Source of the DNA: DATEHQ01 sp035279525
GTDB taxonomy: Bacteria; Chloroflexota; Dormibacteria; Dormibacterales; Dormibacteraceae
NCBI GenBank assembly: GCA_035279525.1
Contig: DATEHQ010000107.1
Coordinates: 1-20,445 of the forward strand
DNA length: 20,445 nt
Direction: 5' to 3'
The notes below the pieces were generated by a model. The model worked only from the letters and a program-made list of their open reading frames with translations. It ran no database searches and had not been told where the DNA came from. Shown here one piece after another: positions 1 through 7,185 of the stretch (positions are counted from its first letter, which is position 1; the number at the start of each line of letters is the position of its first letter). The position numbers and the translations under genes were made by a program.

Positions 1-37
1 TCTCTTTCCCTGAAGGAATGGACTTATCCTGATTTTG

Positions 38-298
38 ATGGCGGTGGCGATCGCGCTCGAGGTGAGGTTCTTCGCGCGTCTGCGCGAACAGTCAGGCGTC
101 GAGACCGAGGCGTTTCAGGTCGCGGCAGGCTCGACGTTGGCCGACGTGTACGAGGGCCTGCGCCGCAGGCATCCGGCGCTCGAGGGGAATCGCGGCGCGG
201 TCCGTGGCGCCATCAACCGCGAGTTCGCCGAATGGGACGCGAGCGTCTCCGAGGGCGACGAGGTCGCTTTCATCCCGCCGGTGAGCGGAGGGATCTAG
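38..298 (+). CDS. moaD: MoaD, molybdopterin synthase sulfur carrier subunit
   Basis: This is the small subunit of molybdopterin synthase, a ubiquitin-fold protein whose C-terminal Gly-Gly carries the thiocarboxylate sulfur used to make the MPT dithiolene. The N-terminal strand VRFFARLRE and the C-terminal FIPPVSGG are typical, and about 86 aa is the normal length. The ATG at 38 is preceded by a TTG at 35, and GTG 44 is also possible; no clean Shine-Dalgarno decides between them. The stop TAG shares its G with the GTG of moaE, so the two are coupled. Oddity: one Ile follows the Gly-Gly, whereas the reactive glycine is normally the last residue. A TGA at 30-32 in frame 3 may be the end of an upstream operon gene that is not otherwise visible. 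Confidence 0.9.
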   Translation: MAVAIALEVRFFARLREQSGVETEAFQVAAGSTLADVYEGLRRRHPALEGNRGAVRGAINREFAEWDASVSEGDEVAFIPPVSGGI

Positions 299-726
299 TG
301 CGCTACGAGGTGACGACCGGCGCCATCGATCCACGCGAGCTGGAGGCGGCGGTGGCCCACGCCGGCGCCGGCGCGATCTGCACCTTCCAGGGCACGGTGC
401 GTGACAACTCGCTCGGGCGCGCGGTCTCTCACCTCGAGTACGAGGCGTACGCGGAGATGGCAGTCCGGCAGATGCGTCGCATCGGCGAGGAGATCAAGGA
501 GCGGTGGCCCGAGGCCCGTGTGGCGATGATCCACCGCACGGGGCACCTGGAGATCGGTGAGGTCTCGGTCATCGTCAGCGTGTCGGCGCCTCATCGAGAC
601 GAGGCGATCGCCGCGTGCAAGTGGGGAATCGACCGGCTCAAGGAGTCGGTGCCCATCTGGAAAAAGGAGCACGCCGCGGATGGGACGTTCTGGATCGAGG
701 GCGCCGAGGCGAAACCCGCCGTCTAG
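298..726 (+). CDS. moaE: MoaE, molybdopterin synthase catalytic subunit
   Basis: This is the large subunit of molybdopterin synthase. It converts cyclic pyranopterin monophosphate to molybdopterin using sulfur from MoaD. Family hallmarks visible in the 142-aa product are the early CTFQGTVRD segment, LEYEAYAEMA, the HRTGHLEIGE strand, SAPHRDEAI with the conserved His-Arg, and RLKESVPIWKKE holding the catalytic lysines. The GTG at 298 overlaps the moaD stop (TAGTG) and puts the family N-terminus at the right place. A longer reading from 232 would only add moaD out-of-frame sequence and is rejected. Complex partner and operon neighbour: moaD. Confidence 0.95.
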   Translation: MRYEVTTGAIDPRELEAAVAHAGAGAICTFQGTVRDNSLGRAVSHLEYEAYAEMAVRQMRRIGEEIKERWPEARVAMIHRTGHLEIGEVSVIVSVSAPHRDEAIAACKWGIDRLKESVPIWKKEHAADGTFWIEGAEAKPAV

Positions 727-732
727 CGCGGC

Positions 733-760
733 TTGACCAATTTCCCACGACGGCTATCGT
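733..760 (+). promoter_or_regulatory. Promoter with -35 TTGACC and -10 TATCGT
   Basis: TTGACC at 733-738 and TATCGT at 755-760 are separated by 16 nt. Seven nt after the -10 lies the GTG at 768, so the transcript would begin at or next to the start codon. This is the best-formed of the leaderless-type promoters in the window and supports the chosen start. It begins just after the moaE stop. Confidence 0.6.
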
Positions 761-767
761 TGCCACC

Positions 768-1181
768 GTGCGGCGCCGCCTCCTCGGCCTCCTCGCCAGC
801 GCGGTCGCGGTCTTCGTCTCTGTAGCCCTGACCGCGGCCGTGGTCACGCCGCCACATCGCGGCGTCGTGACCGGCGGCATCATGGCCTGCCGGGCGCTCG
901 ACAACCCCGGCCAACCGCACTACGTGGCCGGAACGGTCATCGTGCTCCGGGGCGACGTGACATGGAGGGCAGTCGGGCCGGCGGCTTCGGTCGACGTCCT
1001 GCCGACCGCCGTCGCGGGCCGGCAGACCGTTTCGGCGGACGGCATGTACAGGTTCGACCTCGACGCGGGGCACTACGTGCTCCTGGACGCGGCCAGGCCC
1101 GGTGACTACGGTCCGTACGCGACGGTCACCGTCGGCGCCGGCGAGGACCTGCTGGTCGACATCCCGAACAGCTGCATCTGA
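768..1181 (+). CDS. Small exported or membrane-anchored hypothetical protein
   Basis: The 137-aa product has a basic start (MRRRLLG) and a single hydrophobic stretch at about residues 5-26, so it is a signal peptide or membrane anchor. The rest is beta-rich, with a strand pattern such as GMYRFDLDAGHYVLLDA and ATVTVGAGEDLLVDI. This resembles the small beta-sandwich (carboxypeptidase-regulatory/SpaA-like) folds, but no family is recognised with certainty. Two cysteines (MAC near residue 40 and the penultimate NSCI) could pair outside the cell. The GTG at 768 is chosen because a -35/-10 pair ends 7 nt upstream; longer frames run back into moaE. It converges on the methyltransferase gene across a perfect 12-bp palindrome. 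Confidence 0.7.
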   Translation: MRRRLLGLLASAVAVFVSVALTAAVVTPPHRGVVTGGIMACRALDNPGQPHYVAGTVIVLRGDVTWRAVGPAASVDVLPTAVAGRQTVSADGMYRFDLDAGHYVLLDAARPGDYGPYATVTVGAGEDLLVDIPNSCI

Positions 1182-1198
1182 AATCGTGGCGGCCCCAG

Positions 1199-1210
1199 CG
1201 CCGGCCGGCG
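1199..1210. terminator. 12-bp perfect palindrome between convergent genes
   Basis: CGCCGGCCGGCG fills the gap between the stop at 1181 and the convergent stop that starts at 1211. It could form a GC-only hairpin on either transcript. No T-run follows, so it would be a rho-independent terminator of weak or I-shaped type, or simply an mRNA 3'-end stabiliser. Confidence 0.35.
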
Positions 1211-1858
1211 TCACGGGTCCTTGACTCGCGCCACCGACAGCCCGTCGCGGATCGGGATCGCGACGCTCTCGAGCCGCGGGTGTTTCGAGACGAGCTCGTT
1301 GTAGTACGCGGCGTTGCGGGTGTTCTGGGCGGATGGACGAACGACCTCTCCCTGCTGCAGCGCGTTGTCCGTCAGCAGCAGTGCGCCCGGATCGAGGCGC
1401 TCCAGGCACAGCTCCAGGACGCGACGCGTGATGTCCTCCGACCGGAACGAGTTGATCAGGTCGATGAAGCAGGCATCGAACTTGGCGTCCAGCTTCTCCA
1501 GGCCCTGGACCGCGTTCTCCTCGAGCACGAGCGCCTGATCGGCGAAACCCGCCTCGGCGAAGTTGGCGCGCGCCCGCTGCGCTCGAGGGTGGTCCATCTC
1601 AAACGTGGTGAGCGTCCCGCCGTTCGTGGCGCGCAGCATCCAGATTCCGCTGTAACCGGTCGCCGTGCCGAGCTCCAGCAAGCGTTTGGCGCCGGAGAGC
1701 CTGACCAGGAGGTAGAGAAGCATTCCCTCGTGCGGATCGACGATCGGGATGTGCTCCCGATGGGCCTCGTCCTCGAGCCGCGCCAGCACCGGGTCTCGCG
1801 GCGGCAGCAGCGATTCCATGTAGGCCTGCAGCTCGTCCGTCGATTCCACCCGCTTCAT
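1211..1858 (-). CDS. Class I SAM-dependent O-methyltransferase (COMT/caffeoyl-CoA type)
   Basis: The 215-aa protein transfers a methyl group from S-adenosylmethionine to an unknown small acceptor. Motif I is LLELGTATGYSGIWM, the acidic end of beta-2 is TFEMDHPRA, and the family's late Asp-Asn metal pair is in LLLTDNALQQG. Length is normal for bacterial members (about 210-220 aa). Oddity: the usual FIDADK motif reads FIDLIN, keeping the first Asp but losing the second Asp and the Lys. The ATG at 1858 overlaps the aminotransferase stop (ATGA), so it is the third gene of a coupled minus-strand operon. A longer frame to 2065 only reads through the aminotransferase gene. Confidence 0.9.
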   Translation of the reverse strand: MKRVESTDELQAYMESLLPPRDPVLARLEDEAHREHIPIVDPHEGMLLYLLVRLSGAKRLLELGTATGYSGIWMLRATNGGTLTTFEMDHPRAQRARANFAEAGFADQALVLEENAVQGLEKLDAKFDACFIDLINSFRSEDITRRVLELCLERLDPGALLLTDNALQQGEVVRPSAQNTRNAAYYNELVSKHPRLESVAIPIRDGLSVARVKDP

Positions 1859-2997
1859 GTCGTCAACGCTTCGGGGGCGACCACTTCCAGCACTCGATCC
1901 ACCTCCTCCTCCGTGTTGTAGAAGTGCGGCGAGAGCCGCACGAAGTCCGCGTGGATGCGCGCGATCACGTGTGCCGCGGCCAGGTCTCGCAGCACGGACT
2001 GCGGGCCGGCGCCCGGCTTGCGAAACGAAACTATGCCCGAGCGTTCCGCTGCCGCGCGCGGCCACGGCTCGACCACTTCACAGCCGCGCTCGACGAGGCC
2101 TTCCGCGAGCCGGTGCGCAAGCGCGAGCACACGCCGCTCGATCTCCTCCACGCCAACCTCGAGGAGGAGCTCCAGCGCCGCGGCGAACGCGGCCGTGTCG
2201 AGCAGGGAAACCACCGATTCCTCGAACCGGCGCGCGGTCGACGCGACGGTGAAGTCGTAGTCGAAGTAGCGCTCGGACCTGGCCACCGTGTTCGCGCCGA
2301 CGACGACCGGCCGGATTCTCTCGAGCAGTGGGAGCGAGAAACAGCAGAACCCGATGCCTGGCGGTCCCATCAGCCACTTGCCGGCGCCCGCGGCGCAGAA
2401 GTCGATGGGCATCCGTTCGAGGTCGACGCGCAGCGCGCCGGCGCTCTGCATCACGTCGACGGCGAAGATGATGCCGCGCCGCCGGCATTCGTCTCCGATC
2501 GCTTGCAGGTCGACGCGATAGCCGTTCCAGAACTCGACGTGGGAAAGCGCGACGAGCCTCGTGCTCTCGTCGACCAGGCCGAAGATCGACCCGGCCGTGA
2601 CCCGGCCTTCGACCGGTCTGGCCTGGCGGTAGTCGACGCCTTGCTCGCACAGCGCCATCCACGGATACACGTTGGCCGGGTATTCGCCGACGGCGCCGAC
2701 GACGCTGTCGCCTGGCTTCCAATCCAGCCCGCGGGCGAGAAGCGAAACGCCATGTCCGGTGCTTCGCGTCAGGGCGATGGAGTCGGCCGGCGCGTTGATC
2801 AGCCGCCCGACCAGGGTCCGGGCCCGGTCGGCCTCCTCCTGCGCCCAGTGGTCACGGTAAGGACGATTCAGCGACGCCTCGGTCACCCGCTCGATCGCCG
2901 CCGCCACTCGCACAGACATCGGTGCCACGCCGGCGTGGTTCATGTGGATGTGGTGGTCGGTGATGGGGAACAGGCCGCGGGCCTCGAGCGGGTCCAT
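1855..2997 (-). CDS. Class V PLP-dependent aminotransferase (IscS/isopenicillin-N-epimerase-like)
   Basis: The 380-aa protein has the fold-type I layout of the class V family. It has an N-terminal substrate segment HMNHAGVAPMS, a phosphate-binding TRSTGHGVS loop near residue 80, the PLP ring-contacting Asp in FAVDVMQSAG (about D181), and the Schiff-base lysine in GAGKWLMGPPGIG (about K207). The family includes cysteine desulfurases, epimerases and lyases, so the reaction cannot be fixed from sequence. The start is the ATG at 2997, one base after the stop of the upstream gene; the C-terminus shares ATGA with the O-methyltransferase. This arrangement suggests the three act on one small-molecule pathway (inference). 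Confidence 0.9.
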   Translation of the reverse strand: MDPLEARGLFPITDHHIHMNHAGVAPMSVRVAAAIERVTEASLNRPYRDHWAQEEADRARTLVGRLINAPADSIALTRSTGHGVSLLARGLDWKPGDSVVGAVGEYPANVYPWMALCEQGVDYRQARPVEGRVTAGSIFGLVDESTRLVALSHVEFWNGYRVDLQAIGDECRRRGIIFAVDVMQSAGALRVDLERMPIDFCAAGAGKWLMGPPGIGFCCFSLPLLERIRPVVVGANTVARSERYFDYDFTVASTARRFEESVVSLLDTAAFAAALELLLEVGVEEIERRVLALAHRLAEGLVERGCEVVEPWPRAAAERSGIVSFRKPGAGPQSVLRDLAAAHVIARIHADFVRLSPHFYNTEEEVDRVLEVVAPEALTT

Positions 2998-2998
2998 C

Positions 2999-3529
2999 TC
3001 AGGAATCCGCCAGAGCCTGGTCGAGCATGGGCTGCAGGGCGACGATGTAGGAGGCCATGAGGTCCGCCGAGCGCTCGGCCACGGACTCATCCAGGTTCAC
3101 GGCGGGGATCGTTTCGTAGAGCCGGATCCAGCCGCGGTCCCATGGCTCGAGCTCTGCGTGCGGCAGGTTCGCCTTCACCTCCAGCATGCTGCTGCGGAAG
3201 AAATCGAAGAGGCGCTCGTTGTCAGCCGTCAACCCCTCGAAATGCAGGCCTACCTCGAGCCTGCCCGCGCCGGTGTGGTGCCAGGCCTCGTAGTGGAAGT
3301 CCGGGTTGCCGTAGTGCACCTTCATGAGGCGGCCCCTGCCGCGAGCGCTGTGGAAGCCGCGAAGAGCAGGTGGCAGCGTGGTCTTGAGCCGCTTGCGCAG
3401 CGCCGCGAAGAAGTCCGCCGGCGCCAGGAGGCCCCGCGAAATCCGAGGCCCGACGATCCGAGCCGGTTGCCGGGCGGCTGCGCGCCTCGCGGTGGTTTCG
3501 CGAGGACCCCTGACCGTCTCGCTCGGCAT
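2999..3529 (-). CDS. Conserved hypothetical protein, first gene of the aminotransferase operon
   Basis: I do not recognise a named family. The well-formed part begins around LRKRLKTTLPPALRGFH and continues through KVHYGNPDFHYEAWHH and LEVGLHFEGLTADNERLFDFF, a compact alpha/beta protein without signal peptide, membrane segment or cysteines. The start is uncertain. ATG 3529 gives 176 aa with a basic, low-complexity N-terminus. ATG 3325 gives 108 aa and has an AGGGG element 8 nt upstream, but it would drop the helix just before it, which looks coding. The product ends one base before the aminotransferase start, so the genes are co-translated. Only 22 bp separate ATG 3529 from the divergent clpP start, which leaves little room for promoters. 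Confidence 0.65.
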   Translation of the reverse strand: MPSETVRGPRETTARRAAARQPARIVGPRISRGLLAPADFFAALRKRLKTTLPPALRGFHSARGRGRLMKVHYGNPDFHYEAWHHTGAGRLEVGLHFEGLTADNERLFDFFRSSMLEVKANLPHAELEPWDRGWIRLYETIPAVNLDESVAERSADLMASYIVALQPMLDQALADS

Positions 3530-3551
3530 ATCTCGTAATCTTCGGTCAACG

Positions 3552-4175
3552 GTGCATATACCCACAGTCACGGAGAACGAGGGCGGCAACCGGGAGCGGA
3601 CGTTCGACATCTACTCGAGGCTGCTCAAGGACCGGATCATCCTCATCGGACGGCCGATCGACGACGTCGTCTCGAACCTGGTCGTGGCGCAGCTCATGTA
3701 CCTCGCGGCCGACGATCCCGAGAAGGAGATCCAGATCTACGTCAACTCGCCAGGCGGCGCGGTGACGGCCGGCTTCGCGATCTACGACACCATGCAGTAC
3801 GTCCAGGCGCCGATCTCCACTGTGTGCATCGGGCGCGCCGCAAGCTTCGGCACCGTGGTCCTGATGGCCGGCGCCAAGGGCCGCCGCTTCTCGCTGCCCA
3901 GCTCGACCATCCATATGCACCAGCCGCTGATCGGAGGGCAGGGCCTGCAGGGCCAGGCCAGCGACCTGGACATCCACGCCCGCGAGATCGTGCGCATACG
4001 CGGCGTCTTGAACGAGCTCATCGCCAAGCACACCGGCCAGCCGCTCGAGCGCGTCGAGCGCGACACCGACCGCGATTTCTTCCTGACCGCCCAGGAGGCT
4101 GTCGACTACGGGCTGATCGACGGCATCATCGAGCCGTCACGGGTGAAGCTGACAGCTCTCGCCGCTCCGCGCTGA
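3552..4175 (+). CDS. clpP: ClpP, ATP-dependent Clp protease proteolytic subunit
   Basis: This is the serine peptidase that forms a double heptamer with ClpX/ClpA/ClpC-type unfoldases. The 207-aa product shows the full triad: Ser98 in IGRAASFGT, His123 in IHMHQPL, and Asp175 in RDTDRDFF. It also has VNSPGGAVTAGFAIYDTM, the oxyanion/substrate strand, and the N-terminal RTFDIYSRLLKDRIILIG start of the fold. The loop after the catalytic His (PLIGGQGLQGQASD) is 3 residues longer than in E. coli ClpP. The GTG at 3552 is the only start giving a normal N-terminus; a possible -10 (TAATCT, 3536-3541) lies 10 nt before it. Its 3' end overlaps the convergent GT87 gene by 50 nt. Confidence 0.95.
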   Translation: MHIPTVTENEGGNRERTFDIYSRLLKDRIILIGRPIDDVVSNLVVAQLMYLAADDPEKEIQIYVNSPGGAVTAGFAIYDTMQYVQAPISTVCIGRAASFGTVVLMAGAKGRRFSLPSSTIHMHQPLIGGQGLQGQASDLDIHAREIVRIRGVLNELIAKHTGQPLERVERDTDRDFFLTAQEAVDYGLIDGIIEPSRVKLTALAAPR

Positions 4176-5253
4176 TCCTCAGGGTCAGCCAGCCGATCAA
4201 AAGAGCTCCGATCGCAGCCGGCGCCGGCGCCGGCACGACGGCCGCGGCCAGCGCCGCGACGCTCAAGGCCAGCCATTCGAGCCACCCGGCTCTGTCCCAG
4301 ATCGCCAGGCCCAGGGCGACGAGCACCAGGTCGGCCGGCAGTGCGTGAGGTGAGGCAAGCACGCCTCCGATGACGAGGATGGCGGCCGCCGGGCCGAGCT
4401 CCTTATCGCGTCGGTAACGGCGCCAGGCAAGCGCGACGGCGCCGCAGATCGCGATCAGGGTCAGGACGACGATGCCGGCGGTCTCCGTTGACGCGGGCAG
4501 GTAGACGGCGAAATGAGCGAGGTTCACCTCCCTCGCCCCGACTTGCACGGTGGACCCGGCCTGCGCCAGCCACTGCATCACCCAATGAGGATTCACCGCC
4601 AGAGTTGCCGCGAGCTGCATGACACCACACGCGGCCCAGCCGGCCAACGTCTTCCAGCGGCGCGCGACGAGCAACCCGAACCCGACCGGCAGAACCAGCT
4701 GCGGCTTGACCAGCGTCAGGCCGAGCACAAACCCTGACCACCACGGCTGCGACCACAACGCGAGTGCTCCGCCGATGCCCAGGGCGACCACTCCGTCTAG
4801 CTGCGCATTGAGCATCAGCAGCGCGGTCGGCACCGAGGCGAAAGCAGGGAGCAATGCGGTGGGCGGTCGCGGCCTTGTAGCCAGGTACAGGCCGCCTATA
4901 AGGCACAGGAGGCCGAACACGATCCACAACCGGCCGCCCGCGTCGGTTCCCAGCGCAGCGAACGGAACCGCGAGCAGTGCGACCCAAGCCGGAGCGAGGA
5001 ACGGCAGGAAGCCGTGGATTCCCAGCGTCACGAGGGTGCGGCCGCCGGTCACCTGAAGCTCCACCCGCCGCTGGGCATCGAAGTCGTACAGATGTGCCGG
5101 GTCGTTGACGATCAACCGCGCACCGGTGGCGAATGCGGGCCAGTCCGAGTTGATGACGTCGTCGATCGGAAGCAGCGGATACAGAACGAACGCGAGGGCG
5201 ACCCCGAGGAGCGCGACGTTGCCGCGCCATCGCCAGCGGGATCCGTCCGTCAT
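4126..5253 (-). CDS. Integral membrane GT87/DUF2029-type glycosyltransferase
   Basis: The 375-aa protein is a multi-pass membrane protein with about ten hydrophobic helices. The N-terminus shows the family pattern: one TM helix (ALLGVALAFVLYPLL), then an extracytoplasmic acidic loop DDVINSDWPAFATGARL and NDPAHLYDFDAQRR. This matches the GT-C polyprenyl-phosphate-sugar mannosyl/arabinosyltransferases. A second landmark is the LVKPQLVLPVGFGLLVARRWK segment. The sugar and acceptor are unknown. The ATG at 5253 overlaps the antiporter stop by 4 nt (ATGA), making it the last gene of the ligase-led operon. Its final 50 nt are antisense to the end of clpP. Confidence 0.85.
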   Translation of the reverse strand: MTDGSRWRWRGNVALLGVALAFVLYPLLPIDDVINSDWPAFATGARLIVNDPAHLYDFDAQRRVELQVTGGRTLVTLGIHGFLPFLAPAWVALLAVPFAALGTDAGGRLWIVFGLLCLIGGLYLATRPRPPTALLPAFASVPTALLMLNAQLDGVVALGIGGALALWSQPWWSGFVLGLTLVKPQLVLPVGFGLLVARRWKTLAGWAACGVMQLAATLAVNPHWVMQWLAQAGSTVQVGAREVNLAHFAVYLPASTETAGIVVLTLIAICGAVALAWRRYRRDKELGPAAAILVIGGVLASPHALPADLVLVALGLAIWDRAGWLEWLALSVAALAAAVVPAPAPAAIGALLIGWLTLRISAERRELSASPVTAR

Positions 5254-6437
5254 GCGCCGGCTTCGAGGCGTAGGCCGCGCATCACGGGCGCGACCAGGGA
5301 GCCCTGGATGAGCAGAGAGAGCAGCACCACTCCATAGGCGACGGCCGAGACCCTCTGGTCGACCCCCGGCGTCCCGGCCACGGAGAGCGCCAGGGCGACC
5401 GAGAGCGCGCCGCGCAAACCGGACCAGAAGGTGACGTGGCGCCAGCGCCACGGGATCCTCTGCCGCAGCGCGGCGAGCGCGAGGAGGCCATAGACGGGCA
5501 CCGCCCGAGTCACGAGCATCGTCACGTAGACGGCGACGACCAAACCCGCGACAGGGAGCAGCTTCCAGGCCGGGAGGGCAGCTCCGACCAGGATGAACAG
5601 CATCGCGTTGAGCACGAAGGCGAGCAGGTTCCAGAACCCCAGCAGCTGCGGTCCGTGCAGCCTGCCGATGTGCGCGCCGTAACGGGCGACCACGATGCCG
5701 GCAACCACGACGGCGACGATGCCCGAGAAGTGCAGGACGTCGGCGGCGAGGTAGCTCCCGTAGGCGATCACGAGCGTGGCAAGGATCTCGAGGGGCGCGT
5801 CATCGGCGAACCTGAGCAGCGCCAGGCCGACGAATCCGGTCGCGAGCCCGATCGCGGTACCACCGATGGTGATCTCGACGAACCTGACCACCGCGTCGCC
5901 GGTGGACGGGGCGCCGCTGACGATCGTGGCGAGGATGGCGCTGAACACCGCCACACCTGTGCCGTCGTTGAACAGGCTCTCGCCCTCGAGGACGGCGGCG
6001 AGCCCGGCGGGGGCGCGGAGCCGGCGAAGAATGCTGATGACGGCAATCGGATCCGTCGCGGCCAGGATCGCCCCCAGCAGCATCGCGCTCGCCCAGGCGA
6101 ATCCGAGAGTGAGGTGCGTGAGGCCGCCGATCAGGAGCACAGTCAATCCGACGCCCACCGTGGCCAGGAGTCCCACCGGCACGGCGCGGCGCGTCAGCTC
6201 CGGAAGGTCGAGCGTGAGCGCGGCCTCGAACACCAGGCCGGGCACGAACGCGAGAAGGATCACGTCCGCGCCGACGCGCGGAAACTGGCCGCCGGGCAGG
6301 ATCCCGACGGCGATCCCCGCCGCGGCCAGCACGACTGGATACGGCAGCATGCGCGCCCGCTTCGAGACCAGGCCGAGCACAGTGGCGAGCGCGCCGACCA
6401 GGATGAGCAGCAGCAGGAAGCGCTGCTGCGGGTTCAT
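5250..6437 (-). CDS. CPA1-family Na+(K+)/H+ antiporter
   Basis: The 395-aa protein has about 12 membrane helices and the monovalent cation:proton antiporter-1 signatures. These are GAILAATDPIAVISILRRL (the ion-site Asp in ATDP), EGESLFNDGTGVAVF, and the late TFWSGLRGALSVALALS helix containing the conserved Arg. It acts in the cytoplasmic membrane, exporting Na+ or K+ in exchange for H+. It lacks the long cytoplasmic C-terminal tail seen in some NhaP proteins. It starts with an ATG 10 nt after the stop of the metallo-hydrolase gene and overlaps the GT87 gene by 4 nt. Confidence 0.92.
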   Translation of the reverse strand: MNPQQRFLLLLILVGALATVLGLVSKRARMLPYPVVLAAAGIAVGILPGGQFPRVGADVILLAFVPGLVFEAALTLDLPELTRRAVPVGLLATVGVGLTVLLIGGLTHLTLGFAWASAMLLGAILAATDPIAVISILRRLRAPAGLAAVLEGESLFNDGTGVAVFSAILATIVSGAPSTGDAVVRFVEITIGGTAIGLATGFVGLALLRFADDAPLEILATLVIAYGSYLAADVLHFSGIVAVVVAGIVVARYGAHIGRLHGPQLLGFWNLLAFVLNAMLFILVGAALPAWKLLPVAGLVVAVYVTMLVTRAVPVYGLLALAALRQRIPWRWRHVTFWSGLRGALSVALALSVAGTPGVDQRVSAVAYGVVLLSLLIQGSLVAPVMRGLRLEAGA

Positions 6438-6447
6438 CGGGCGCCGC

Positions 6448-7185
6448 TCACAGCTCGAGCGACATGCCGTCGCGCGCGGCCTTGACCTCGACCCCGAGCC
6501 TCTGCGTAAGGTCCGCGGCCAGCTCCCATGGATGGGCGCGCCACACCGTCATGCCGTAATGAGTGAGGATCGCCAGCCGAGGCTTCGCGTCCCGGATGAT
6601 GCGCTCCGCGTCCTCGAGGCAGAGGTGTGGCAATTCGGCTCGGCACTGCATCAGCACCACGTGGATCACCATCACCTCCGCCCTGTGCTGCTCGGCGATT
6701 CCCTCGTAGTACTTGGTGTCGGTCACCCAACCCAGGCGGTCCCCAAAGCGAAAGCCGTAGGTCTCCGCCTGGTGGATGTGCTGCGGGCTCGTCGTGAACG
6801 AGATCCCGTTGACGGAATACGAGCTCTCCGGCCGCAGCCGCACTATCTCGTCGGGAAAGTGGCGGAGGTAGTTGAGCACGACCGGGTCGTCGTCCAGCGC
6901 GTCGGCGGGGCAGAAGAGCCGGCCGTGCTTGTGAAAGCCGCCCTCCGTCATCGCCTCGATCATCACGTTGACGTCGCCGGCGTGGTCGAGATGGCGATGG
7001 CTGAGCACGATCGCGTCGAGCTTGGTCAGGTCGACCTTGCGCTTCGCGTACTGAACGATGGCACCTGGGCCCGGGTCCAGGCTGATGCGCGCGTTCTGGT
7101 CTTCGAGGTACAGGCCGCCTGAAGCCGCGAGCTGTTTCGCGACCATGAACCGCGCTCCCGCGGTGCCCATGAAGGTGAGCTTCAC
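6448..7185 (-). CDS. Metallo-beta-lactamase-fold hydrolase (RNase Z/ElaC-like class)
   Basis: The 245-aa protein is a complete MBL domain. It has the MKLTFMGTAG start typical of the RNase Z-like branch, a dizinc motif SHRHLDHAGD (residues 62-71), the bridging Asp in WVTDTKYYEG, and a later His in ILTHYGM. There is no beta-CASP region and no RNase Z exosite arm, so tRNA 3'-processing is not implied; a phosphodiesterase or phosphoesterase role is possible. The start is a GTG overlapping the ligase stop (GTGA), so it is coupled to the DNA ligase. That placement makes a DNA-repair-related phosphodiesterase an attractive but unproven reading. Confidence 0.85.
   Translation of the reverse strand: MKLTFMGTAGARFMVAKQLAASGGLYLEDQNARISLDPGPGAIVQYAKRKVDLTKLDAIVLSHRHLDHAGDVNVMIEAMTEGGFHKHGRLFCPADALDDDPVVLNYLRHFPDEIVRLRPESSYSVNGISFTTSPQHIHQAETYGFRFGDRLGWVTDTKYYEGIAEQHRAEVMVIHVVLMQCRAELPHLCLEDAERIIRDAKPRLAILTHYGMTVWRAHPWELAADLTQRLGVEVKAARDGMSLEL

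Noticed and set aside
232..297. Upstream extension of moaE
   Set aside because: The extra residues come from moaD read out of frame; the GTG at 298 restores the normal N-terminus.
615..767. N-terminal extension of the small exported protein
   Set aside because: It overlaps moaE, and a -35/-10 pair directly precedes GTG 768.
5436..6485. 349-aa open frame on the plus strand opposite the antiporter
   Set aside because: Low-complexity Asp/Glu/Gln/Arg/His-rich reading with no motif, antisense to a clear CPA1 antiporter.
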